Source: Watersipora subatra
Lineage: Eukaryota > Bryozoa > Gymnolaemata > Cheilostomatida > Watersiporidae
Assembly: GCF_963576615.1 (NCBI RefSeq)
Contig: NC_088717.1
Coordinates: 56,437,526-56,501,525, forward strand
Direction: 5' to 3'
Length of the DNA stretch: 64,000 nucleotides
The position numbers were made by a program, and so were the translations under genes. Under the pieces are notes generated by a model. It had not been told where the DNA came from. It saw only the letters and a program-made list of their open reading frames with translations, and did not search any database. Positions 37,001-47,233 of the stretch are shown here, one piece after another (position 1 is the stretch's first letter; each line of letters starts with the position of its first letter).

Positions 37001-40000
37001 TGCACGCATGCTCCCTCTCAGTTATAGAACAGAGATACCGCTAAAACAAATCCAGTTCCAAATTTAATTAAGCTGTTAGATAACAATGATATTGTTAAGG
37101 TTATTAAAAGTAATAATTGTTATAATACATGTAAATCATCTTATTATGAGTGAGTGCTGGTATTGTGCAGCTACATAGCTTGAAATGCATAATTCTTTTA
37201 CCAACTTTTACAACGAACCTAATTGAAACACAGTTTTTATTTCAATCTCATTTACATCATTTTGTTTTCAAACAGCTCAGTTCTTGTTTTGGTGACATTT
37301 TATGTCTACTGCAGACGTTTTTGTTTTAAATATGATCAAGTGTATGCTATACTTTAAATAAGAATTAAAATAATCTCCCATGCCTGAGCATCAACAGATA
37401 CACAGTATTGCACGGCTACTGTTCATATGTAACACTCTTTCTATTGTTTGCTTTGAATAACAAGTAGAGATCTAAAGACAATTACCTTGCTTAGTGATAA
37501 TCACACCATTCATGCTGAATTCTACGCCTCTATGCAAGAAAACAAAATGATTTTAAACAGTTTAAAATACATGCTGTTACTAGGACTGAACTCTTTGTAT
37601 TCAGATGTGAGAAGCAGGTGGTCGGGTGTGTCTATGATGGAGCCGTAAAGAGGATAGGAGAGGAATGGTCTGTTGACTGTAATAAGTGCAGTTGTGATCC
37701 TGATATGAAGCCTGTGTGCACAAACCTGTGGTGTGGATGGGATCTCTGTACCGCTGACTCTATCTCCCTTAAATCAGGTTAGGTTAATACGAGTCTTCCA
37801 TGCCTCAACCTTAAACATGATCGTACACAAAATTTTAGTAGAGTGCATCAGAAAGTATCAATATTTTTTATCATTCATAATTGTTTTTGATGTTTGAGAT
37901 GATCTGATCGGATGTTTCAAGATTAAAAGCCACAAAATTGATTTCCTGGGTTATGCTCAGGACTTAAATCTAGTCGACTACTTTGTAATGTTCTAACATT
38001 TTACCAAGTACTGATTACAGTGATTTCGTAATTGGCTAAAATGTGTGTAGCTAATTTACAGATGAATGCAAAACGTGCACTGTTCCAACCTGCATAAATA
38101 GCAATTGTTCTATATCGGAGTTATGCTATGATGGGGCTTCTTGGATCATGGGATGTCATGAAGATGAGTGCATAAACCTGACGGTGACTATTAATGCTGA
38201 ACTGCTGCCGGAAGGATCCAATGAAGAACAATTATGCCAGGTTATAATTTTAAACTCAATTTCTTAATTGTTATAATACAAGGCCTACAGTTTACAAATT
38301 AGACAAAAAATAATTTAAAAGCATGTAGCATTTATTAAAGTAAAGATTGGGTGTAGTTTTCACTAATATGAAATCATATTTGTCAGACTATATTTAATTG
38401 AGCAATTAATTGCAAAGTTGGATTGTAACAGTAAATAAAAGTTGTTTTCTCTATCCTTATTTGTTAATTGCTAGTGCAGACAACTCCTGGCTTGAAGTTT
38501 ATTTGCCCCCCTAACCTGTAAAAGCAAATTGTATTATTTTTTAAATATTTAGCTAGCATAAACCTTACCTTATATAGTGTTTGTTATGTTATGTGTTAAT
38601 ATAAAATAGTGTACACACTATATTATCTTAACTTATCCTATAGTATGAAAGATACATGTATGTTATACTATAACATACTAAATTATTTTATATTATATTA
38701 GAAGTTATATTATATTGTAATGATTTAAACTTATTTTATGCTATATTACATTATAAAATATTATATTGCTTTATGTTATAGAATAAATAATATTATTTTA
38801 TGGTTTGTTATTATAATTATTACTATTATAATATAGTACATGAAATGTTAATAACCTTTTCGCTTGTTATTTCATACCGTAAGATAATGCAGTTCACAGC
38901 TCATTGCTATTACAACTAATAGTTCTTACGCTAAGTATTTACTACGACTTACAGATACTAAGAAAGATGGTTCTGTCAGAGAAGGAAAAGTTACAAACTA
39001 CAGGTTCTCCTATCAGGATGGAATGCAAATGGGCTGAAAACTTAGGACACGCTAACTTGGCTATAGTGAGCTGAGTGATAAATGCTTGAAGTTGCCTCAC
39101 CTTTTGACAGTTGAAGCTTTGCTTTGTTTACACCGTGATTATCTTCCCAAGCTTTCCTTTGTATCTATCCATCCGCTATCCCTATCCCAGAAGCCTCTGT
39201 TTCTGCTCTCATGTTCATTACTTGACTCATAATGCAATAAACTTGATGACTTGTATTACTATGTACGCAAAGCATGAGCTGATGCCAGCGCTTCATCTCC
39301 CTGCTGGCTGTTAGTGTTATCTACATGCTGATTTATATATATATAACTGTATATAATAATTAATATAAATAATAATATTGATATATATATAATAATATAC
39401 ATTATTATATTACTATAAATATGCTGACTTTTATAGTGCTGTCGTATAAATGGAATGCTTTTAATAGGTAGCTCGAGGGAATCCTAAGGTAGTTCAGACT
39501 GTACGAGGGATAGTTGATAGGCTGACAGATGAAGCTGGTCTGCTTACAAGTATAAATGAAATAGAAAAGCCGGACCAGTCGAAAGAAAACCAAACAAATG
39601 GTAAACTTTTAATATATGAATGGGAATCTTCTGTTTGTGTAACGCTGACGAATTAGTAACCTGAAGGAGGATATTTCCGTACTGCAATCGTGTAGCTACC
39701 TGCTATTTGATAGTACCAGTCCATTACTTTGTTTAGTGAACCTTTAAGCTTTATGTTCCAGTGAGAAACCTGCTGGTGCCATGTATAGTTGGGGGTGTAG
39801 TGCTGCTGGCAGCTATCATCTGTGCAACAATCATCATTAAATCACGAAATCGTGGTCAATTCAGAATTCGGGATGTTTCTCAGAAGCATTCTAAGGACTC
39901 AAAACCACCAGCTGAAGTCTACAATCCGGCTTACAGGTAAACAATTCTCATATTATTCCAGCTAAAGCCTTTGTAAACGGGTAGCCAAATCACTTGAAGA

Positions 40001-43000
40001 TGCTTTTTGAATGGCGGAGGATTTAAGTTCAGCAGAGGTTAAGTTTATTGGCTTACTTTAGTTCTTCATTAGGAAGCAAGAAACTACAGTGAGCCCAATA
40101 TTAATATTAGTTTTTATGGTCATGGGTGGAAAACTGTAAACACATGACATCAGAAGCCAATAATGCAGCAATCATTCTCTTTGTTCATTTAATCATAGAA
40201 ACTTGAGTGAACCGCATCATCAAATCTTGATTTTAGTCTGTAAAGTCTTGAAACCTCTCTCCAAGGCTGATTAAACTTTTCTATCTCTCTGATTTATGTT
40301 TCTCTTTGTAATATCATTGTACTAAAGCCTAAGATTTCCCTACTTGTGTCTGCTCTCTTGCTCGCTCACAGACGAGTTCATGGAAGACAAAGAGGCACTA
40401 TTTTACAAACATGTCTGAACATCACTGAGTTATCAGAGGCAGAGAGTAGCCCAACTCACTTTGAAACATCTGTGTTGCTACCCACATCTATCTAAGAGAT
40501 GGTCATTATTTACCAAAGTTCGTGTACTAAATTCTACCATGGATAAGTTCTAGTGTAAGTATGTACTCATTCGGGTCTCCATCATGGCTGCCCAGCAATA
40601 AAAACTCGAGCACCTGTAATCAGAGTGAATACAGGACAACTAAATATGATAATAGCTTGTTATCACTAAATGAAATCAGTCTAGACAGCGAGCTAGATTA
40701 GTTTACCCAGGACAATGAAATAATTACATGATTGTTGTGACAGTACAAAGCTAAGTTGCGTGTTAGGATTCTTAGAAAATTTAAAGAACAGATCACACAT
40801 TGTAAATATGAAGTCTTCTCACTCATAGATGATATACTACACAAGTATCTGCTTTTACAATGATAAAAATGATAAAGTACCACTAAGTGTAGGATACCAG
40901 TAAAATAAGATTATAAGAAACCAGAACTTTTGTGGTGGCATAGAATCTTTATGGATTATCATAGATACGTTCTGATTGATTTTATGATGTGTTTTTTTAC
41001 AGTAACCATAAATACTATAGTAAAAGCCAAGAATATAATAACAATAAGTGGGTGTTCGGGATTCTGACTGACTATGAGACCTACAAAGTTTTACCACCAA
41101 AACTCAAATTCACAAACCACATGACACACATGTTGCAATCTAGTTACAACAATAGAAATTTCCATATGTATTCACATGTATCCATTAGTTCTTCAAATCC
41201 TACTTATTCAATGTTTACATTTGACTTCCCAAACAACTATAAAACAGTACAATATAAGCCATGTTCATCTACCAACATTCAAAGCACGACTAGCTGCAGT
41301 GAGTTTTACGGAACAAATGTTGCATCATCCGCAGGGTTGCGCTCTGGCAGTTTGCCAGCACACGTGTACTTTTATTTTAATTGTCGCCCATACTTTGGGT
41401 CATTTGCAATGAAGTCAAATCTCAGTTCAGTTCATTAAGATTTGAGTTCAGTTAACGCATAATAAACTTTAGTAATACCATTTAAAGTAGCAAAAACATA
41501 AAAATTACTTCCACTCTAACAATTTTAAGATAGCACTGCCTAGATGTATAGATATTAAAAGTTCATGCATCGGCTAATCTGATATTACTGATCAGTGATC
41601 AGATGTAAAAGACGTGTCTGGGCCTTGAGAGCTCACACACCTGCAAGAGCTGTCGTTGAGTGCGATGTGCTGCTGTTTACTGTCTGTTTAACAAAATAGG
41701 TGAAATGACTCAAATTTGGCAAAATAGCAAAATCACTTATTATTAGTATGTGTTGAATAAGGGGCATCGCTTGAGAATTACCGGATGAATCCGTAGTCTT
41801 TACTATAATATGTGCCTTGTCCGTCTCTCTGTCCGAAGTGATGCTAAGATTGTTCGAGAAAAAACGCATTGCTAGGGAATCCAACCTGGATATTCAAAGT
41901 TGCAGCCAAGTGCACCATCATCTGCACCACCAAACCATTTTTCTACATCTAAGAATAATTGTGCACAAAGTATTACACATGATGATCTCTCATAGCACAC
42001 AGGATGGCCGGCTCACAAGTTAACAATAGATGATGACTGTTGAGTTGTTACCAGGTCAACAGCTAACTACTATATCGCTACACTTTGCTTGCTACTAGTC
42101 ACTGTGAGCCCAAACACAGTGAATCAAACTCATTGCTAATGTTATGTAGGGCAAGAGGGTGTGAAATCTCTGAGGACCAGGCACCTGCTACGAGAGAGCC
42201 TGCTGATGATGAGTTCATAAACAACGATCCATCAGCCAGCTCGCCTGTGTGAGTTCCACAAACATGTTATTTTGAGCAAGCATGCCGGGTCTACATACAG
42301 TACTCAGGCTGAAATTTTAAATGGGGAAATCTTTACATTGCATTACTGTTCGCTTTTCTAGTAGTTTTTAACCTGAGTTCAATCGAACCCCCAGGGGTGT
42401 GGTGAGTCAGCCTCAAGGGTTCGGTCAAGGTCTCCCAAAGGCAACAGTAGAAGTCACACTGATTTGCAAGGTCATGTTTTTATGAAAAGATATATAATTT
42501 GTTGTTAGCTCATGCATTGTAATGATTTTGTTGTTTGAACACAGCGATGTTAATGTGCAGTTCATTTTGTGCAAAACATCAAAACATATACCTGTCTTAA
42601 ATGTGGAAAAGAATCATATTTTACCTTTCAATGAAGCAGGGCTTAGTAAAAGTGCATATAAAACTATTGGAGTTTAGTTTGTCCAACAAGTTTAAGAACC
42701 ACTACTCTATATATTTTATTAGTTTGTGAATTTGTAATATTGGATATTCATTATGTTATTCATTTATACAACTATATACAATTATGTAGTTTATGTAACA
42801 CACTGTATGTAATTTACAGTATGTATGCTTATAAAGATAGTACTACAGAGATTAAAGCTATTACTACAGAGATTAAAGCTATTACTACAGAGATTAAAGC
42901 TAGTACTACAGAGATTAAAGCTAGTACTACAGAGATTAAAGCTAGTACTACAGAAATTAAAGCTATATACTAATAAATACCAGTACTGGTAATCTATATA

Positions 43001-46000
43001 CACCGTAAAACCGTAATTGAGCGCCACCTCCTTTTGACCACCGCTATAGAGAAAGGATTGAAAAATAGAGTGTCATGGCGTTCAATGAGAGGTTTTACAG
43101 TAACAGTAGAACCACTACTGATAATTAAACAAGCATTATTCTTGCAGTTTTCTACTGAGTAGCATAAAAGCCACAATGCCTTTTCATGCTTAATTAGAAC
43201 AATGGTACAACTGGCGGACTTTTCTGTCACCACCTACCACAACTTTACTGAAAGATTGCATTTATAGAGCTACAGCTGTAGTTATTTATACCACTGTTTG
43301 TAGCTATTACTATTAGTAAAGTGCTAACATAGAATAAGCAAATACTGGAAGCATTCAATGAATTAATATATAATAAAATAAAAGCAAGGAGAAATGATTT
43401 TTTCTTGCAAATCTTTTGTTAAGTGACTTAATTTCTCAGGCACTGACTAGTGAGTAAAAGAAGTTTCAATAAAATATATGTTAATATTAGGAGCAAGATA
43501 TTAGTATATTTACCAAAGTAATTAACAAGAACTATAACAACGGAATTTAAGATCAGGTTCAGGAAAGTATCTTAACTAGCTAGAGTAGGTATAACAGAAT
43601 TTTTTATTCTAGTTCTTGAGAGATGTGAGACTTGATTGATACGACAGTCTGCAGCTTTTTCGTTCATCATAAAATTATATAAATATCTTCATAAAGCAAA
43701 TAAGGCATGCATATCTTGATTGGTCGATAGCCCAAATGTGTTGCATAAATAGCTAGCCATCATTGGAGAAAAAGTTTAACTTTGAGCAAGTTATTAAATT
43801 TTTGCTTTGTAATTCCAAGATAGTTCAAATACAAAAGGATGTCTGTGAAGATCGCAATACCTATCTATTTTTGTTGTTGCTGCCAGGTATGCTGTAATCA
43901 GGTCCTCGCCTCCAACACAAATGGGAGTAGAAGGCAAAGGCAATGATGATGGTGCACGGCGAAGGACTCCCAGTAACAGAGGCACCAAAGAGAGTCAACT
44001 AAGCAGTGGTTTAAGTATTGACATAAAGAGCCTGTTAGAGGAACCGTCAGTTGAGCCCGTGGAGAGGCAAGTGCCCTTTCGTTCAGGTTTGTATCTTTCT
44101 TTTACTACCGTATGAGCAGAATGAGAAACGAGTAGCCCTAAGACTTAATTTCATGTTATCGAGCATTATGTGTTATGGTGTACACGGCTTAAGTTCTGTT
44201 TGTAGTTATAAATAGCTTTTTCAGCACTAAAATCACTCAAGCATTGGTAATCGTCTGTTGGCATATGATGAAGGATAAATATACAGTACTACTGAATGCC
44301 CTGCATTGCTCGGGTAATAAAATAATTACCCTATGAATTGGATTTACTGAAGCTAGGAACGTAAGCTAAGCTAAATTTTTACTGTAGTAAGAGCTGTGAA
44401 GCCAGCTTGACATTTCGCGTAATGGTGTTACACGTAGCGACGTTACATGTAACGACGTTACACGTAACGACGTACACGTATCGTCAAGCTGGCCAATAGT
44501 ATTTTCGTAAACGCTGTATAAGTATGTACACAATGATTCTTTAGTATGGCAATGACCACTAAGTGTAGTGGTTTAGCATGTCTGTCTGAAACCTTGGGAG
44601 TTGTGAGTTTAAATCCAGTGCGAAGTAAGTTTTTTGTTCCTAGATTTTCATTGCCATAACTGGACACAGGGTTTTACACAAAGTCAAAACGGCAAAAAGA
44701 CAAACACTAAGACTTTTATACATAGACTAGATGTGCCTCCCAGTGTTGCCCGGGTGTTAAAAATCAGCTTATAAACTAAGTAAGCTAGTAAGCTAGCAAG
44801 CATGCTAATTCTAAGCTAGTAAGCTAGTAACTCCAGTAAGCTAGTTAATAGGTGCTAGGCTTCTAATGGTGGTAGGCCATGACATTGCGTCATCATTGTT
44901 GTCCAACTACAGCTATTCTAATAATACATGTAGCTATAGCCGGAATGACAGACAGACGACAGACATACTTTGAGAAATATATATATATAGATATAGATAC
45001 TAGCTACTTTTAAGCTTATCTAAAATGATGCTTTCATCATTGTGCATTTGGCACTAGACGCACAGCATAAAATTCTCACTGTTGTAACTCTATGAGCTCA
45101 GCTCATCATAATAATTTAGTGTACCATTACCTTTACAGTGAGCCACTATGATACGCCTTGCAACAACCTTCCAGTCACTGGTGATGTTAGCTCTTCCTTT
45201 ACAGTTCCTAATAATACCAACTCTCCCCAAAGGTATTTAAAGAAACCAAGTGGTACAAATTAGTTGTACAGGGCTGTACTTGTATTTTTCAGTTGTACTG
45301 GGCTGTGCTTGTACTCTTCAGTCGTACTGGGCTGTAATTGTACTCTTCAGCTGTACTGGGCTGTACTTGTACTCTTCAGCTGTACTGGGCTATACTTGTA
45401 CTCTTCAGTTGTACTGGGCTGTACTTGTACACTTCAGTAGTACTGGGCTTTACCTGTACTCTTCAGTTGTACTGGACTGTAGTTGTACTCTTCAGCTGTA
45501 CTGGGCTATACTTGTACTTTTCAGTTGCACTGAGCTGCACTTGTACACTTCAGTAGTACTGGGCTTTACCTGTACTCTTCAGCTGCACTGGGCTGTACTT
45601 GTACTCTTCAGCTGTACTGGACTGTACTTGTACTTTTCAGCTGTACTGGGCTATACTTGTACATTTCAGTTGCACTGAGCTGTACTTGTACTCTTCAGCT
45701 GTACTGGGCTATACTTGTACTTTTCAGTTGCACTGAGCTGTACTTGTACTCTTCAGCTGTACTGGGCTATACTTGTACTTTTCAGTTGCACCGAGCTGTA
45801 CTTGTACTCTTCAGCTGTACTGGGATATACTTGTACTTTTCAGTTGCACTGAGCTGTACTCGTATTCTTCAGCTGTTCTGGGCTATACTTGTACTCTTCA
45901 GCTGTACTGAGCTGTAATTGTACACTTCAGTGCAACTAAGTTACAGTTATATCTCCCAGATCAGCCACCTAGGGTACATTTATAGCAAGCGGTCAAATAA

Positions 46001-46248
46001 CCCGAGTCTGAGACTCTAAAAACATTATGGCATATATATACATGTACATATATAGTGCATATTGAATACTTCTGTTTAGGCAGCGGAGAAGTCACTATGA
46101 TGTTCCTCTGTCTCTCAAGGTTTCCATTCCTACTATCACTCTATCTCTTTCTACGCCAGACACCCAACTATCTCAAGCTGTGTCTACAAGTACAGATGCT
46201 AGTGCAGGATCATTGCCTCCTCCTGAAACAATATTTATTCCACGATAA
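22097..46248 (+). CDS. Jagged/Serrate-like transmembrane protein without a visible DSL domain, 5' exon missing
   Basis: Exons: 22097-22139, 22494-22660, 23014-23150, 24584-24627, 25329-25485, 26433-26624, 26898-27043, 28358-28496, 28665-28799, 28917-29153, 30064-30193, 31139-31196, 31297-31487, 33973-34087, 35885-36035, 36476-36605, 37605-37777, 38062-38240, 38955-39065, 39468-39600, 39762-39936, 42150-42248, 43887-44086, 45139-45232, 46080-46248; 1167 aa so far. All phases agree. Residues 15-115 resemble the MNNL domain of Notch ligands (RFVICFYRI..., then ILPFSRGDLPSISFAYQL). About 15 EGF units follow (115-724, one degenerate); vertebrate Jagged has 16. Next comes a VWC-like block (WSVDCNKCSCDPDMKPVC), then the Jagged juxtamembrane region (CINLTVTINAELLPEGSNEE), a helix at about 926-948 and an NPAY motif. 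The DSL domain, which contacts Notch in true ligands, is absent. Two other terminal exons are listed separately. Exon 22097 is the least certain. Confidence 0.85.
22411..22513 (+). repeat. 48-bp duplication copying a 3' splice site and exon start
   Basis: TGAGAGTTTGTAA...CTAACATTGCAG followed by the exon start GCAGCAGCGAGTAG occurs twice, at 22411 and 22459. Using the upstream acceptor (exon from 22445) would read ...GAG AGT TTG TAA, a stop. Only the downstream acceptor (exon from 22494) is open. Confidence 0.88.
23376..23810. mobile_element. TTAA-flanked MITE (435 bp) with about 110-bp inverted repeats
   Basis: The left arm (ATCAGAAAGTATCAGTATTT ... GGTGATCTGACTACCAGG) is the inverse of the right arm (CCTGGTAGTCAGATCACC ... 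TTTTTGATAAAATTTGC). TTAA flanks both sides (23372-23375, 23811-23814). No coding capacity. A one-armed relative lies at 37825-37935. It sits in the intron where a DSL-coding exon would be expected in a normal Jagged gene. Confidence 0.75.
24840..25130. repeat. Degenerate tandem repeat, about 45-50-bp unit
   Basis: Repeated pieces like TACTAAAACAAAGAGAACAACTTCTTA with many substitutions, about six copies, in an intron of the Jagged-like gene. Confidence 0.6.
25590..25830. repeat. Degenerate tandem repeat around TATCAGCATGGTTA
   Basis: Repeats of TTATGCTATATCAGCATGG-type sequence with about 60-bp spacing, three to four poor copies, in an intron of the Jagged-like gene. Confidence 0.5.
27172..27298. 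repeat. Alternating (ACT)n / (AGT)n trinucleotide tract
   Basis: Blocks of AGT and ACT triplets alternate. Because the two triplets are reverse complements, the tract is made of nested perfect inverted repeats and can fold into hairpins. It lies in the intron after exon 26898-27043. The serine- and threonine-rich open frames on both strands here are repeat readings. Confidence 0.9.
27838..27906 (-). repeat. tRNA-derived SINE head, reverse orientation
   Basis: Read on the minus strand it gives GGCTGCGTGGTCTGATGGAT (A-box region) and AACTGGAGGTTATGAGTTGA (B-box region), a tRNA-like promoter. The same head appears at 59884. In an intron of the Jagged-like gene. The adjoining 28090-28180 resembles 60095-60180 (AAATTCATTGGGTAAAGAAA), suggesting a shared downstream body. 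Confidence 0.55.
29145..29190 (+). repeat. 17-bp duplication copying an exon end and its donor
   Basis: TAGACACAG|GTATATCA is repeated at the end of exon 28917-29153. The second donor lies 17 bp downstream; reading to it gives ACA GGT ATA TCA TAG, a stop. Confidence 0.85.
30225..30490. repeat. Minisatellite, 48-bp unit, about 5 copies
   Basis: Unit close to TATCTGTGTGCTATCATGTA plus TGCATTCTACTGTATCATTATGTTATCA, starting about 30 bp after the donor of exon 30064-30193. The cysteine/tyrosine-rich frames here are repeat readings. Confidence 0.88.
30525..30895. repeat. TATAGTAGTATAG microsatellite
   Basis: Irregular mixture of TATAGTAG, TATAATAG and TATA blocks. The long tyrosine/isoleucine-rich frames on the minus strand come from this low-complexity sequence. 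Confidence 0.9.
31561..33488. repeat. Minisatellite, 20-bp unit, about 96 copies, perfect register
   Basis: Unit GTCAAGCCTTGTCACCTTTA. Every unit from 31561 to 33480 starts on the same 20-base register, so there is no net insertion or deletion over about 96 copies; differences are single substitutions (ACTCAAG, GTTAAG, GTCAAACC). A block near 31861-31920 (CTTCTGACC, GTTAAGCCTTGTGACC) recurs at 33061-33110, and AAACC variants cluster at 33220-33480. It fills most of the intron between exons 31297-31487 and 33973-34087. Confidence 0.97.
35028..35112 (-). repeat. tRNA-derived SINE head, reverse orientation
   Basis: Minus-strand reading GGCTTAGCCTTGTGGTTAGG ... GGGAGTTGAATTCTAGTGCC shows A-box and B-box like sequences. 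Intronic in the Jagged-like gene. Confidence 0.55.
35380..35865 (-). mobile_element. Dispersed repeat, CGGCGTTGCCCGGGT family, reverse copy
   Basis: On the minus strand it begins GAATGCCCGGCGTTGCCCTG and includes ACCGGTACAAACGTAAAAAT and GGAGAGAGAATGTAAATGC, matching the forward copy at 7262-8045. It ends 20 bp before exon 35885, so the repeat supplies sequence close to that exon's acceptor. Confidence 0.6.
36601..36685 (+). repeat. 17-bp tandem repeat copying an exon end and its donor
   Basis: GACAG|GTAAGAGCAGGT occurs about five times (GATAG, GACAG, GAGAG variants) at the end of exon 36476-36605. Using any later donor reads GAC AGG TAA, an immediate stop. Confidence 0.9.
37825..37935. mobile_element. 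One-armed relative of the TTAA MITE at 23376
   Basis: ATCAGAAAGTATCAATATTT ... TTTTTGATGTTTGAGATGAT matches the left arm of the 435-bp element. No right arm follows, so this is a truncated copy in an intron of the Jagged-like gene. Confidence 0.6.
40372..40495 (+). CDS. Alternative terminal exon A of the Jagged-like gene (short tail)
   Basis: A strong acceptor (TGCTCTCTTGCTCGCTCACAG) precedes a frame that continues exon 39762-39936 in the right phase (AG|A CGA). It encodes about 41 residues, RRVHGRQRGTILQTCLNITE then a serine/threonine-rich end, and stops at TAA 40493-40495. The last residues PTSI fit a class I PDZ-binding end (S/T-x-hydrophobic). AATAAA follows at 40597. The product would be about 1021 aa in the part seen. 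It has no good internal donor, so it is best read as an alternative last exon to the 42150-46248 tail. Confidence 0.7.
40597..40602 (+). promoter_or_regulatory. Polyadenylation signal AATAAA for tail A
   Basis: AATAAA about 100 bp after the stop of alternative terminal exon A. Confidence 0.55.
41003..41438 (+). CDS. Alternative terminal exon B of the Jagged-like gene (144-aa tail)
   Basis: The acceptor GTGTTTTTTTACAG is followed by a frame of 145 codons in the phase left by exon 39762-39936 (AG|T AAC). The tail is rich in tyrosine, asparagine and serine (SNHKYYSKSQEYNNNKWVF at its start) and holds an NPTY motif in SSSNPTYSMFTFDF. It resembles no domain known to me. The stop TAA at 41436-41438 is followed 22 bp later by AATAAA. 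Open length, phase, acceptor and polyadenylation signal together argue for a real terminal exon; no homology supports it. Confidence 0.6.
41461..41466 (+). promoter_or_regulatory. Polyadenylation signal AATAAA for tail B
   Basis: AATAAA 22 bp after the stop of alternative terminal exon B, a little close to the stop but of consensus sequence. Confidence 0.55.
42838..42970. repeat. Minisatellite, 21-bp unit, 6 copies
   Basis: Unit TACTACAGAGATTAAAGCTA, with AGTACT/ATTACT variants. In an intron of the Jagged-like gene. Confidence 0.92.
44535..44995 (+). mobile_element. tRNA-SINE head joined to a CGGCGTTGCCCGGGT-family repeat (short copy)
   Basis: A tRNA-like head (ACTAAGTGTAGTGGTTTAGC, B box GTGAGTTTAAATCC) and the tail TTTTTTGTTCCTAGATTTTC lead into CTAGATGTGCCTCCCAGTGT TGCCCGGGTG and end GACAGACATACTTTGAGAAA with (AT)n. 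The order is the same as at 7110-8045, but the middle is deleted and partly replaced by AAGCTAGT repeats. A further head fragment lies at 44285-44345. Confidence 0.6.
45255..45935. repeat. Minisatellite, 29-bp unit, about 23 copies
   Basis: Unit CTGTACTGGGCTATACTTGTACTCTTCAG. Each unit ends in a CTCTTCAG or CTTTTCAG motif like a weak 3' splice site. It fills the last intron of the Jagged-like gene, upstream of the real acceptor at 46079. The open frames here are repeat readings. Confidence 0.93.
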
Positions 46249-47225
46249 ATTAGCAGTTTTTTTTATTAGAAACTGCAACCCACTTGATTTATGCATTATA
46301 GCCTGGTATCCATGCATCAACAGATTATGCGGGCGCAATACTTGATTTACATGAACCTCGTATACTGACCTACCTGTAAGTCTTTGGCAACATATGTATA
46401 TTTACAATTATTGCTATGAGGCTTAATTTCCATCTCGATACAATTGTGGATTCTCATCTGATTTTGTGATGAAAAAGGTAGTTGTCTTCTTTTAGAATGT
46501 TGCTACTGTACTACCCAGAGGTTATTTATATACATTAAAATAGACATTGGTAAGATAATTCACAATTCCAACTGAATATGTAGTAACAGAGTTACCCGCG
46601 ACGTGTAGGAACCTTTCATATCATTCAATGCACTTGAGTTACTACAATCTAAATGAATACTTCTTCTGGTTTAAAGTACCTGGTGAATTAATGTTTATCA
46701 TACACTAGAGGTAAGCTCGGGGATACCCTACATTCCTTTCATTTTCAAACTGATAGGCTAAGTACTTGTAGCAGCCTGATGGAAGGCACGGAACATACAC
46801 ATGTGAAGTTGGCCATAAAATGTGGAATAGTGGACTAACAGACAGACACACAATGACAAAATGGGTTTTATTAATGGAAATTCTAAATAAATTGCATGAA
46901 AAGTGACCAGATGATCTTCATCCAAAGATAATAGTAAATAAGACAACTCTGAATGACCTTGACCTGTTTGACTGTCCCACATGCTTGTTCATTGGTTGCT
47001 GGAAAACCCGCGGTGTAATAATTGTATTAAAAATTTAGGTCGCTGAATACTAGCCTTCTTCACACTTTTAAATTCTACGTTAAAGACACTAGCCTCTACC
47101 ACTGGTTTTCCAGTCGTGCTCGGATCATTCAATGTGATTGGCTAATAGGCATTAACAACTTTTATCTAAGGTGCAATTAGGAAAAGTCTAGAAGGTTGAG
47201 TAATTGACTTAAAAAAGTGAAAGCA
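46249..47225. other. Jagged-like 3' flank and intergenic DNA
   Basis: It starts with the 3' untranslated region of the long-tail isoform. No other gene, RNA or clear repeat was recognised. Confidence 0.4.
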
Positions 47226-47233
47226 TGGTTGTG

